Below, piece after piece: positions 1 to 10,186 of a stretch of DNA of 64,000 nt; the stretch's first letter is position 1, and every line of letters starts with the position of its first letter. The notes beneath the pieces were generated by a model. It had not been told where the DNA came from. It made no database searches and saw nothing but the letters and a program-made list of their open reading frames with translations. The DNA comes from Erodium maritimum (lineage: Eukaryota; Streptophyta; Magnoliopsida; Geraniales; Geraniaceae): positions 37,283,825-37,347,824 of the forward strand of contig OY997591.1 in assembly GCA_963921825.1 (NCBI GenBank), given 5' to 3'. The position numbers were made by a program, and so were the translations under genes.

Positions 1-482
1 GGTAATGATCCCAAACCTTTCAGAAATTGGCCAAAAGATGTTGTTCTAGTCTGAGAGGAGGAGATGCTAAATATGGTCTTCTAATTCAGAATGATGGATC
101 TGCATAAACTGAGGCATGACTTGAAAGAGCTCATCTTGATCTTGAATTCAGGCATGGCTTGAAAGAGCTCAACTTGATCTTGAATTCAGAACGATGGATC
201 TGCAAAAACTGAGACATAGCCTTACAGAGCTCAAGTTGATCTTACAGGCCCTTAAGCATCAGAAGAAAAGGCCAGACACAAAAAAGAAAAAACCAGACTC
301 AACTAGAAAGAACCTAGCCACTCACAAGAGGAAAAAGGGGGGGTGGGGGGGAGAAAGAACCCACACTCAAGACCAGGAAGTTAAAGGACTCAAACCCCAA
401 ACAAGACTCCCTTACAACACTCCTCTACCTCAACCATCCCAACCCAAGCCACCCTAACCCAAACCCCAAATGACAGCAAATA
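1..482 (-). other. LINE-1 3' UTR with imperfect tandem repeats
   Basis: No gene. Positions 84-246 hold two imperfect copies of a roughly 62-bp unit (sharing GATGGATCTGC and TTGAAAGAGCTC-like words) separated by a partial copy. Positions 330-350 form a G-rich run on this strand. The stretch lies downstream of the ORF2 stop in LINE sense. Assignment to the 3' UTR rather than flanking DNA is inference. Confidence 0.55.
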
Positions 483-1637
483 TCAGGGTTTCCAAGCACC
501 ACAAGATCTTGGTGAGGTAACCCAATTGTGATAGGAGAAACCAAAGCCTTGATGAGATAATTTAGCCCATTCCAAGCTATAAGATTGATGAGTAATGTTT
601 TGAAAAATTTGTTCTGTAGTAAGAGTTTCATCTTTGAAGATTTTAGCATTTCTTGCTAACCAGATTTGCCAAGCTGTGACTAGAACTATCCTTTTCCAAG
701 TCTTCTTGGCCTTTGATACTAGTAATGAAGACCATGATGATAAAAGAAGCTTGAAGGTTGCAGGTAATGCACCTAATACTCCCCAACAGCCAAAGACCAA
801 TGTCCAAACTTCCCAAGAGGTTGGACAATGCAGAAGAACATGATGGCCATCTTCCAGATCTGCTTCACATATAGGACATATGATTCCTTGTAAGGAGAGT
901 TGAAGGCCTCTAGAATCTAAGAAGCATTTTGTAGGAATGGCTTCAAGGCAGGCTAGCCATCCAAATGCTGCTATTTTTGGAGGGAAGTCAGGAATCCAAA
1001 GGTTCTTTGTCCAAGATGCATTTATAGCAGCAACTGCTCCTTGATTGTCAAGCAAAGTATATAATTTTTTGACTGTGAAGCCTTTAACATCCCAGGTCCA
1101 GATTAGTAAGTCATCTTCTGAAGATAATTGAACTGAGGTTAAGATAGTGGTAAGAGATAACCATTCTTGTTCAGACCTGCCTCTTGGAGAACATCTGAAT
1201 TTTAGGTCCCATGAGTTATCTGACCAAGCTTCTGCAACAGTTAGATTCTTGCCTTGAGATGATTTGAAGAGTCTAGGGAATAAGTATTTGAAGCTGAGAT
1301 CTCCCCACAAAATATCAGTCCAAAATGAGACTCTATCCCCTTTGCCAATCTTCCAGCTTAGACCTTTGAGGCCAAAGAGATCAGGAAATCTAGGATCATG
1401 GTTTAGAGCTAAAATGTGTGATATGAAGCTAGCATTCCCAATTTCTTCAAAGGATGAGAGATCCCAATCAGTTTCCTTCCAACCATATTTTGAGCATATG
1501 AATATTTTCCACAGAGATGATCTTTCTAAGGCAAATCTCCACCACCATTTTGCTAGAAGAGCAATGTTCATTAGAGAAAGATTTTTGATACCCAACCCTC
1601 CCTCAGCTTTGGACTTACAAATTGTGTACCAATTCAC
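483..1637 (-). pseudogene. LINE-1 ORF2 C-terminal fragment (zf-RVT region)
   Basis: C-terminal part of a LINE ORF2 polyprotein, 384 codons. Near its start are GLGIKNL and AKWWWRFA, typical of the region after the RT domain in plant LINEs. A zf-RVT-type cluster follows with CPICEADLEDGHHVLLHCP (a CxxC...HxxxxC arrangement) about 250 residues in. It is in a different frame from the upstream RT fragment, so a frameshift lies between 1637 and 1690. It ends at a natural-looking stop at 483 after SPRSCGAWKP. LINE-3 carries the equivalent sequence in plus orientation, which supports the identification. Confidence 0.9.
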
Positions 1638-1689
1638 TTTGCTGAAGCATTTAGCTTGATCTGAACCATTCCATAAAAAACATCCTTTG

Positions 1690-2154
1690 CTAGGAATTCA
1701 AGGACCTTAAAACACCTTTTGGGGCTCTGATAATTGAAAAGTAATAAAGAGGCACGGCATTCAAGGTGGTTTTGATTAGAGTTATTCTGCCTCCAAATGA
1801 CAGGAGTTTAGCTTTCCACAAGCCAAGAGAAGCTTTGAATCTAGCTATAATTGGCTCCCAAGTGATGAGTCTTTTGGGGTTAGCTCCAAGAGGAAATCCC
1901 AGATATGTGAAGGGTAGAGAGCCTATATCACAATCCAATATATTGATGACCAGAGCCTGTTCTTCTTCAGATAAGTTGAAAGATGATTTTGAGTAGTTAA
2001 CTGCTAGTCCAGAGGCTAGTTGGAACATACTGAGAGCATACTTTAAACATAGGTAGTTGGTGATAGAAGCTTTGCTGAAGAAAATTGTATCATCTGCAAA
2101 CTGAAGGTGTGAGATTAGAGGACTGGAGGGATTTATTTGTATACCTTCTATCAT
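1690..2154 (-). pseudogene. LINE-1 reverse transcriptase, catalytic palm fragment
   Basis: Contains the LINE version of the RT catalytic motif, QFADDTIFF, at about 2083-2100, followed by YLGFPLGANP and SFGGRITLIK, which are standard landmarks of plant LINE RTs. It is in frame with the preceding RT fragment, and one in-frame stop (2158-2160) separates them. A frameshift then separates it from the zf-RVT fragment. Both catalytic aspartates are present, but the interrupted frame rules out a working enzyme. Confidence 0.93.
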
Positions 2155-2157
2155 CTT

Positions 2158-3051
2158 TTAATGTACACTTGTGGAGATTATCTGATTGAGTCCTTCAGCT
2201 ACAATGACAAAGATGAGGGGAGACAATGCACATCCTTGTCTTAAGCCTCTTGTTATTTGGAAATCAGGGCTTGGAGACCCATTTATAAGCACTGAAACAA
2301 AGGCTTTGAAGCAAGACATCATCCACATATTCCAAAGAGGTCCAAATCCCATTCTTGAGAGTACTTGAATTGCAAAATTCCAATTGACTTTATCAAAAGC
2401 TTTTTCAAAATCTGCCTTGAAGATGATGGCCTTTTGCTTTGATTTTTTGAGATGATGAACCAGTTCAGATGCCACTAGAATACCATCTATGATCTGCCTT
2501 CCTGTGATGAAGCCGTATTGTTGATCCCCTATTAGACCATTGCTCACCTCCTTTAGCCTTGTAGACAAGAGTTTGGACAGGATTTTGTAAGGCCCACCCA
2601 TAAGGCTTATGGGTCTAAAATCATCAAAGGTCAGTGGAGAAAAAGTTTTTGGAATCAAGGCTAGGAAGGATGAGTTTAATCCTTTTCCAATCTGACCTGT
2701 TCTGTGGAAGCAATGAATAAAATTCAGCACATCAGCTTTGATAATATTCCAACAAGTCTGAAAAAAATTCAAAGTGAATCCATCTGGACCAGGGGATTTG
2801 TCAGCAGCACAAGCCATTACTGCTTGATAAATTTCCTCCTCTAGGAATGGCCTTTCCAGCCATTGCTGCTTAGCAGAAGATAAGGTCTGAAAGGGAAGAT
2901 TGTAGAGGTTTATTTCAAAGGTTTCAGTGGCCTTGAATCTGTTAGCAAAGTGAAGAGTAGTAGATGATTTTATTTCTGAAGGTGTGGAGAGTAGATTATC
3001 TTCTACAAGAATGTGGGATATTTTCTTTTTTGCTTCTTGAAAATTTTCCAA
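2158..3051 (-). pseudogene. LINE-1 reverse transcriptase, fingers and palm fragment
   Basis: A 297-codon stretch of LINE RT. Recognisable blocks in order are DKSPGPDGF, LIPKT, FRPISLMGGPYKILSKLL, KADFEKAFDKVNW (first catalytic aspartate) and GLRQGCALSPLIF. These are the usual RVT_1 motifs of L1-type elements. It stops at 2158-2160, just before the FADD-containing fragment. The upstream endonuclease is in another frame, so at least one frameshift lies at about 3052-3082. Confidence 0.95.
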
Positions 3052-3082
3052 TCTATGAAAGAATTTGGACCGCTTGTCCCCA

Positions 3083-4153
3083 TCATTGATCCATTTTTTT
3101 CCTAGCCTTTTGGCTCCATAATTTTGAAAGAGCTTTGTACTTGTTGATCAAGGCAGCTTTGAGTTGACCTGTAGCTGAATGTTCTTGAGGTGATAAGGAC
3201 CTGCTTTCTACAACCTTGTCTAGGAAGTCTATCTCAGAGGTTAAATAGGAGATATGTGTCTCTATCATACCAAAAACCTGGCTGTTCCACACCTTTAGGT
3301 CAGCTCTTAATAATTTCAATTTCATCCTGAGTACATAGTGAGGCTGGCAAATGACTTGGTAGGAGGACCAAAATTCTTGTACTGCTGGTAAGAACCTTGA
3401 GTCTTCAACCCATATATTAAGGAACTTGAAGGGCCTAGGTCCCCAATCAATGACATTGTCAAAAAGAATCAGAGGCTTATGGTCTGACAATGATCTAGGG
3501 AGGCAACTTTGAGTGAGTGATTCATGTAGCATTAGGAACTCCTGGCTGATTATAAATCTATCTAATCTGGAGGCTCTAGAATTGGGGCCAAACCAAGTGA
3601 ATTTTCCCCCTTTTAGAGGCAGATCAATGAGGCCAAGATTGGCAATAAGTTGCTGAAAATGAAGCATGTCTAAGCTACTTCTTCTTTGAGTTGTTCTTTC
3701 CTCTATAGCTACTACAACACTGAAGTCACCTCCTAGTAAAATAAGAACATCAGAGCTTAGAGATTGTATCTCAGCTTCAATTTCTTCCCATAGAATTCTT
3801 CTCTCAACTCTACTGTTGGAGGCATATATATTAACAAAGCGACAAGGCCTGTTGAATTTAGCCAATGTACCAAACCAGAATAATGCTCCTTTTAGAGGCT
3901 TAGACTTTTCAAAAATAAACTGCTTATTCTTCCATATTGAGATAATCCCTCCTGACAGTCCTTCTGCATTGATAAATATTGAGCTCCACCCTCTTTTTAG
4001 CCCACAAGAGGAGATAAAATTGTCTAGCATAGCCTCAAGTTTTGACTCCTATAGGAAAATGAAGCTTGGATGTTGCTTGTGTACCAAGTTATTGAAGTCT
4101 CTTCTTTTTTGGGAAGAAGAGATCCCTCTCACATTCCAAGTGAGATATTTCAT
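3083..4153 (-). pseudogene. LINE-1 AP-type endonuclease (start of ORF2)
   Basis: N-terminal endonuclease of ORF2, which nicks target DNA to prime reverse transcription. The natural start is probably the ATG at 4151-4153, giving MKYLTWNVRGISS, the same start as in LINE-2. An in-frame TAG then sits before ESK, where LINE-2 has glutamine (IQESK), so CAG to TAG is likely. The rest is open to 3083 and shows GGDFSVVV, GGKFTWFGPN, SRLDRF and SDHKPLILF, the expected catalytic and structural motifs. It runs into a frame break before the RT. Confidence 0.92.
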
Positions 4154-4159
4154 GAGTAT

Positions 4160-4435
4160 TAGATGAACAGAATGGAGGTAGGCTTCTTGCCTATATAGGC
4201 ATCAGTTTCTGTATCTTTTTCTAGATCCACACATTCACCCTCAGAATCAAATTGTAGCTCCTCAGAGGCATGATGGAAGTCCTCAAGAGCCTTCAAGTGA
4301 TTATGAATTTCATGATCTGGAGTTGAGGGGATCAGGCCAATAGCTTTGCCAAAGCCCCAAGCTCTTTCTGCAGCAGTTTTTCCTTTAAGGAAGCTTAAGT
4401 TGTGTGATTTATCAATTAAACTAGGAGCACATTCT
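4160..4435 (-). pseudogene. LINE-1 ORF1 C-terminal tail or inter-ORF region
   Basis: Between the stop at 4436 and the ORF2 start, minus-strand translation still resembles the tail of LINE-2 ORF1 (AWGFGKAIGL here, AWAFGKAIGL at LINE-2 21179-21409). ORF1 therefore probably extended to about 4160 before a premature stop. No known domain is recognised in this tail. Confidence 0.6.
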
Positions 4436-5983
4436 TTAACTCATGATCTTGTGACATAGTTGTGCTGAGACTTCTCCTTGGCTAGCTTTTTCTTCTTTTT
4501 TTGAGGTTGGTTTGAAAGTTGGCTTTGGAGTTGGTTGAGATAGTCCCAAGAAGTCTGCTGTTTCCACAATCTGAGCAAGTTCTATAGATTGAAGAGTTTG
4601 AGGTTCTGAGGTTAAAAATTCAGAAGAGTTGCTGTTGAGGTTTTCTAGCCCTTGTGGCCCCAGAGAGAGGGGGTGAGAACAAATATCCCTTTGCTCAGTC
4701 TCTCCTTCCTGATGTGGTTGCTGATTTGAGGGAAGAGAGACTTGTTTTTGGGCCACCTCCAGCATTAAATGCTCTAAAGCCAATGTACTATCTGATAGTA
4801 TTATAATAGATTTTGAAGGAATGGAGGTTAAATCCAGCTGTTGGGTCTTTGAACTTGGTGTAGATGCTTCCTTTTCTCTGACTGAGAATGTTGGGAGTTG
4901 CTCAGTAGCTGGATGAGTTGATTCAGGAGGCTGCAATTGCAAATTTGTGGGTCCTGAAAAATGATCCTTTGATTGACATTGAGGCACTGTTGAGGAGGAG
5001 GGTTTCACTGTAGAGATTTGGTTCTCAGAGAGACAGACTTGCACAGTTGAAGAAGTGGGCTGCACTGTATCAATTTGCTTGCTGTAATCAGATTGGGATT
5101 GATCTTGAGCCAAGGAGTCAAAGGTATCTGGAACTATTTGCAATTTAAAGTTGAAAGAAGCAGCTGCAAGAGGAGATGGGTGCTGCATAATTTCTTCAAT
5201 AATGGTAGAAGGAGCAATCCCTATAGAATTCTTCTCAATAATGCTAGAATTATCCTCATGAATGCAAGACAGTTGTGGTTTATGAGCTTGAGCAGGTGTT
5301 GGGAAGTCATTAATGTTCTTCAATAAATTCCGATCTTCTATCTCAGCCTCCAAGATGTCATCTAATTTTCCGCTATCATGTTGAGTATGATCAGTCAAGG
5401 CCAATTGTGTAGAAGGAGAAGAATCTGAGTCCACTTTTTCATATGGAGAAGCCAGAGGATCTGAATAAGATGAGTTTGAAGAGGAGTCCACAAGCAAGTC
5501 TGAATTGCTATCAGCAGACAAAGAAGAGGATAGAGTTGGGATCAAGGCACTATCCACAGTAGAGATCCAAACATTGAATGAATTTTCCCCTAGAGTGATT
5601 CCAACTTGTTGAGAGACAACAGTCAACTTGAAAGTGTGAACCAAGACATAAGCAATATCAACATAAGTGCCATTTTTGGAGATAGGATGAGAGAAGATCA
5701 GAGTTCCAATATCAGTTGTAACAACTTGGAAAGTCTCCTCACACCGTCCTTGATAAGGAATACCATGAATAGCAATCCAAGAGAAGGTTCCTCCAGAACC
5801 AAGAAGATGCTGAAACCCAGGGATGAAGGAGAGCCAAGTATGGAGCCAAACACAATTATCTCTCATCATTTCCTTGTCAAATTTGTCATCAGGACAATAA
5901 ACTAGAACTACTTTATTTCCCAAGGCCTTTAGTTGAATCTCACACACACCTTGCAAGGCTATTTCTCTCATTATAGCATCCAC
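4436..5983 (-). pseudogene. LINE-1 ORF1 central and C-terminal part (RNA-binding gag-like protein)
   Basis: A 515-codon open stretch of ORF1. Its first 130 residues match LINE-2 ORF1 closely: ALGNKVVLVYC, IAIHGIPYQGRCEETFQ and VDIAYVLVH here against LSLGNNVVLIYC, VALHGIPFNGWCEETFQ and IDIAYVLTH. The pattern of a short strand, HGIP, and a Cys-Glu-Glu turn resembles plant DUF4283/ORF1 modules. The remainder is Ser/Thr/Gln-rich low-complexity linker. The N-terminal RRM part is displaced to 28135-28900 by the LTR insertion. The RNA chaperone role is known for LINE ORF1 proteins and inferred here. Confidence 0.82.
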
Positions 5984-6347
5984 ATATAGATTTAAGTTAG
6001 TGACGGCAAGATGACCTGTTTAGCTACTATGGAACCTCTGTGAATGAAGTCTGAGTAACCTTTTCCTTCCAAGGTTGTCACGCCGCAATTTCAGTAAACC
6101 GAACTCGGGACGCGAATATTTAAAAACATAAAACATTTGAGACCTGTTTTGAATAAACACTTGAAATTTCCATTTAATTAATCAAAATAATATTTACAAC
6201 TCAAAAACGTCCCAACAATTGGACAAAGTACATTGTATCCGTCACTAGACTCAAAAGATAAAAACCCGGACCCGCTCCTAGCTCCTCAAGCTTCGAGAGC
6301 TCGCCTAGTCCGTCCTGTGATCAGTACCTGTAGGAAAAGCAGCTAGG

Positions 6348-6365
6348 GGTGAGCGTTCGCTCACC
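6348..6365 (-). other. LTR hairpin GGTGAGCG-NN-CGCTCACC (solo LTR copy A)
   Basis: Perfect 8-bp inverted repeat with a 2-nt loop. On the LTR sense strand (minus here) it is followed by a pyrimidine-rich tract ending in CAG. The same module occurs at 9639-9656, 13305-13322, 19768-19785 and 24305-24322, with relatives in G2 and G3. Confidence 0.75.
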
Positions 6366-6660
6366 ACCACGGATAACAGACTGACTATGGCATACTTAGC
6401 AGACAATGCCGGTAACACCAAACCCAACACCGGGAATACAATCCCCAAACTCAAGTACTCGGCTGACACACAACCCGTTACTTTCCTCGACAGACTCAAC
6501 ACTCGGACTCGTAATGTAGACCCGACACAACGATCACGACGTCTTCCAAGGACTCAAAAGACCACCACGCAAAATCCAATATCACAAAGGATCGCACACC
6601 AAACAAGATCACAAAGGATCGCATACCAGCTGCTCAGTAACCTCACTCAATCCCGCGAAC

Positions 6661-6800
6661 ACGGATCAGGCTAGCCAAAGAATGCTCACAACCTACCGAT
6701 ACTCGAACACGGATCAGGCCAACCAAAGAATGCTCGTAACCTGCCGAGACTCGAGCACGGATCAGGCCAGCCAAAGAATGCTCGTAACCTACCAAATTCC
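6661..6800 (-). repeat. 48-bp tandem repeats in solo LTR copy A
   Basis: Three units of about 48 bp, each containing ACGGATCAGGC and CCAAAGAATGCTC. In copy B the same array is at 9955-10090. In LTR sense each unit carries a GTAAG-type word (see the G1 LTR array). Confidence 0.8.
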
Positions 6801-6884
6801 ACACCACTCCCCGACACGAAGTCGGGTTACTAACCTCGGGAAAACACAATCACAATCACAAGAAAAGTTCAACAAAAAGCAATA

Positions 6885-7520
6885 ACACGGGTTCAACACT
6901 CCACAGGCACTCATGGCCACCCAAGACACCAATAGTAAAACACGGACTTAACCACCCCACGGGCACTCACGGCCTCCCAAGACACACCAATGGTAACTCA
7001 CGGGCTCAAAAACCCCACGGGCACTCACGGCCTCCCAAGACACACCAACAGTAACTCACGGGCTCAACAACCCAACGGGCACTCACGACCTCCCAAGACA
7101 CAAATAGTAACTCACGGGCTCAACAACCCCACTGGCACTCACGGCCTCCAGAGACAGACCAACAGTAACTCACGGGCTCAACAACCCAACGGGCACTAAC
7201 GGTCTCCCAAGACACACAAACAGTAACTCACGGGATCAACAACCCCACAGGCACTCACGGCCTCCCAAGACACACCGACAATGAAGACACGGGTTCAACA
7301 ACCCCACGGGCACTCTTGGCCTCTCAAGACACACCAACAGTAAAGACACGGGTTCAACAACCCCACGGGCACTCATGGCCTCTCAAGACACACCAACAGT
7401 AAAGACACGGGTTCAACAACCCCACAGGTACTCATGGCCTCTCAAGACATACCAACAGTAAAGACATGGGTTCAACAAACCCACATGCACTCATGGCCTC
7501 CCAAGACACCAACAGTAAAA
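6885..7520 (-). repeat. 58-bp tandem array in solo LTR copy A
   Basis: About ten units of 57-60 bp built around CGGGCTCAACAACCCCACG and CAAGACACACCAACAGTAA. Copy B carries the matching array at 24601-25970, interrupted by the hAT element. Long open frames across these repeats are repeat artefacts, not genes. Confidence 0.88.
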
Positions 7521-7524
7521 CACG

Positions 7525-7785
7525 GGCTCTCATGGCCACCTAAGACACAACAGTAACACGGGCTCTCATGGCCACCCAAGACACAACAGTAGCACGGGCT
7601 CTCATGGCCAACCAAGACACAACAGTAACACGGGCTCTCATGGCCACCCAAGACACAACAGTAACACGGGCTCTCATGGCCACCCAAGACACAACAGTAA
7701 CACGGGCTCTCATGGCCACCCAAGACACAACCGTAACACGGGCTCTTATGGCCACCCAAAGCACAACAGTAAAACACAACAACCT
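7525..7785 (-). repeat. 36-bp tandem array in solo LTR copy A
   Basis: About seven units of 36 bp containing CGGGCTCTCATGGCCACCC and AAGACACAACAGTAACA. Copy B has about five units at 25980-26160, so the array differs in length between the two duplicated copies. Confidence 0.88.
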
Positions 7786-8719
7786 CCGACATAACCAATG
7801 CCTCCAGCAGTTCTAATATCAACAGACTCACAATCAACCTCCGGGCATGGTCATATGCCTCCAGTACTCCTAATATCGATAAGTTCACAATCAACCTCCG
7901 GGCATGGTCATATGCCTCCAGTAATTCTAACATCGATAAGTTCTCTGCTCCTCCGACACTACTAAGTGCCACATGCATTTCCAATCTTTGATAACCTACT
8001 TAACCCACGACACCCCAAGTGTCACATGCATTTCTAATATCCGATAACCTACTTAACCCACGACACCCAAGTGTCACATGCAATTCTACTGTTAACTTTC
8101 CCTAGTCAGGGCCGAGATCCGGCTACTTTTCCCTACCTCGTGCATGTTCTCCAAAATCCAACCAACAAGCTCCGGTGTGATCTCAGTCACTCACCCAGCT
8201 TTCCCTTGCCTCGGTCCGCGGCACGATCTAATAGAACACAGTTTTAAACGCTTTTAAGCTTGTAGGCATAATGCTGAATTTTAATCAACCTGACGCCCAA
8301 AAGTAACCCCGACAATGTCGATCACTCCCAAACTCCCCAATTACTCGACATTGTCGATAAAGGACCCGTAAAGGCCCGATTCGCCCGACATGGCGAATCT
8401 GCCCGGGTTTTGTAAATGCCCTTCCGGGGCTCCAAAAATTCCTGTTTTCATTTCTACGGTCTTACAATAATTCAAGGGTCCCAATGCACTTGACGGAATC
8501 GAATTCCAACTTCCGAGTCAATTAATTGACATTTAAAGTTTCTAAACCCGATAATTACAACTTTTCCAATTTAATTCCAAATTTCGATCCGGTTGTGGAT
8601 AAATGATCCGGGGAACGTTTTAAACCATCCGAACACTAAACCCGAGCACCCGAGCACGTGGGCCCCACCCGTCCCAACTTGACTGAGGTGATTTAGGCCA
8701 ATTAGGGCCCGGCTCACCA

Positions 8720-8935
8720 AGGTGGTGGCTGGACCTAGTTCCGGCCAGCCACCCCAAGGTCCGGCCAACCTCCACGAGGCCCAGCCAGCTCCGGCCAGCC
8801 CCCACAGGGTCCGGCCCAGCTCCGGCCAGCAGCCCACCGGCTTGGCCAGCTCCGGCCAGCCCCCACAGGGTTCGGTCCGGCTCCGGCCAGCACTTACAAG
8901 GCTCGGCCAACCACCATACCCGGTGGCCGGAGCTC
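8720..8935 (-). repeat. GC-rich CCGGCCAGC repeats in solo LTR copy A
   Basis: Imperfect tandem repeats of about 35-45 bp containing CAGCTCCGGCCAGC and CACAGGGTCCGGCC. The counterpart in copy B is 27090-27290. Dense in CG and CHG sites. Confidence 0.75.
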
Positions 8936-9354
8936 CCCTGAGCCTCCGGTCACCGGAAAACGCTCAACTCTTCGGTCCAAACACCTCCAAAACGTCTCCA
9001 ACGATCCCCACACCTCAAAACCACCATAAACTACTAGATTTAAACAAACCCTAACTTTCCAAATTTAACAAAACGGGAATCGGTTCGGTACTAACCATAG
9101 AGGAAGACGAGGGGAGTCCGATTATTGGAACGTTGAGACGATCCAAAGGTTGAAGACGTGAATAGTACCCCTCCAAGCCCTAGTTCCTCTCCTTTCTTCT
9201 TCTCCTTCTCTCCCTTTCTTACAACTAACTTATTTTCTCTTTTCTTTTCTCTTTTTAAAACATGTGGTCGGCCACCCTTGTCCCCTCTTAGTTTCCCCCC
9301 AAAAACCCACACCACCACATATTGGACAAGTGTCAAGTGGGTCCCACACCTTTT

Positions 9355-9365
9355 CCTTCCAAGGT
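9355..9365 (-). other. Duplicated LINE-1/LTR junction (CCTTCCAAGGT)
   Basis: These 11 bases are the LINE-1 flank found at 6065-6075 before copy A. Here they directly follow the truncated end of copy A and precede copy B. The breakpoint word ACCTTTT is shared by the LINE flank (6058-6064) and the LTR interior (9348-9354), which marks a microhomology-joined tandem duplication. Confidence 0.85.
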
Positions 9366-10186
9366 TGTCACGCCCCAATTTCAGTAAACCGAACTCGGGA
9401 CGCGAACATTTAAAAACATAAAACATTTGAGACCTGTTTTGAATAAACACTTGAAATTTCCATTTAATGAATCAAAATAATATTTACAACTCAAAAATGT
9501 CCCAACAATTGGACAAAGTACATGGTATCCGTCACTAGACTCAAAAGATAAAAACCCGGACCCCGCTCCTAGCTCCTCAAGCTTCGAGAGCTCGCCTAGT
9601 CCGTCCTGTGATCAGTACCTGTAGGAAAAGCAGCTAGGGGTGAGCGTTCGCTCACCACCACGGATAACAGACTGACTATGGCATACTTAGCAGACAATGC
9701 CGGTAACACCAAAACCAAACCCAACACCGGGAATACAATCCCCAAACTCAAGTACTCGGCTGACACACAACCCGTTACTTTCCTCGACAGACTCAACACT
9801 CGGACTCGTAATGTAGACCCGACACAACGATCACGACCTCTTGCAAGGACTCAAAAGACCACCACGCAACACCCAAGATCACAAAGGATCGCACACCAAA
9901 CAAGATCACAAAGGATCGCTTACCAGCTGCTCAGTAACCTCCCACAATCCCGCGAACACGGATCAGGCTAGCCAAAGAATGCTCACAACCTGCCGATACT
10001 CGAACACGGATCAGGCCAGCCAAAGAATGCTCGTAACCTGCCGAGACTCGAGCACGGATCAGGCCAGCCAAAGAATGCTCGTAACCTGCCGAATTCCACA
10101 CCACTCCCCGACACGAAGTCGGGTTACTAACCTCGGGAAAACACAATCACAATCACAAGCAAAGTTCAACAAGGAGCAACAACACG
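9366..10186 (-). repeat. Solo LTR, copy B, left part
   Basis: Second copy of the reverse-oriented LTR, nearly identical to 6076-6880, starting TGTCACGCCCC. It is interrupted at ACACG (10182-10186), the target duplication of the G1 insertion, and resumes at 24601. Confidence 0.9.

Larger units (their letters stand above)
1..6075 (-). mobile_element. LINE-1, 3' segment (L1-type non-LTR retrotransposon)
   Basis: Minus-strand L1-type LINE holding, in sense order from right to left, most of ORF1, the endonuclease, reverse transcriptase and zinc-finger C-terminus, then a 3' UTR running to the window edge. It is cut at 6075 by an LTR insertion and resumes at 28135. The flanking AAGGT occurs at 6071-6075 and 28130-28134, as expected of a target duplication. 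Coding frames are broken by several stops and frameshifts, so the copy is dead. No poly(A) tail (poly-T on this strand) is visible, so the 3' end may lie left of the window. Confidence 0.93.
6076..9354 (-). repeat. Solo LTR, duplicated copy A (same family as G1)
   Basis: Starts TGTCACG, the reverse complement of the G1 LTR end, immediately after the LINE-1 TSD AAGGT. It follows the reverse-complemented G1 LTR through its repeats and GC-rich part, then stops at the CACACCTTTT word at 9345-9354. The last part of the LTR, seen in full at 27711-28129, is missing. The 11 bases CCTTCCAAGGT follow and a second LTR copy begins. No internal element sequence is present, so this is LTR-only. Copy A also preserves the empty site for the hAT insertion in copy B. 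Confidence 0.88.

Noticed and set aside
6885-7785. CRISPR-like appearance of regularly repeated 36-58-bp units
   Set aside because: The units are contiguous tandem repeats without unique spacers, lie inside a plant LTR, and no cas gene is present.
7472-7984. Open frames encoding repetitive peptides (for example GGHESPCYCCVL repeats)
   Set aside because: Unit length divisible by three keeps several frames open on both strands of the array. There is no start context or domain, and the same happens in every LTR copy.
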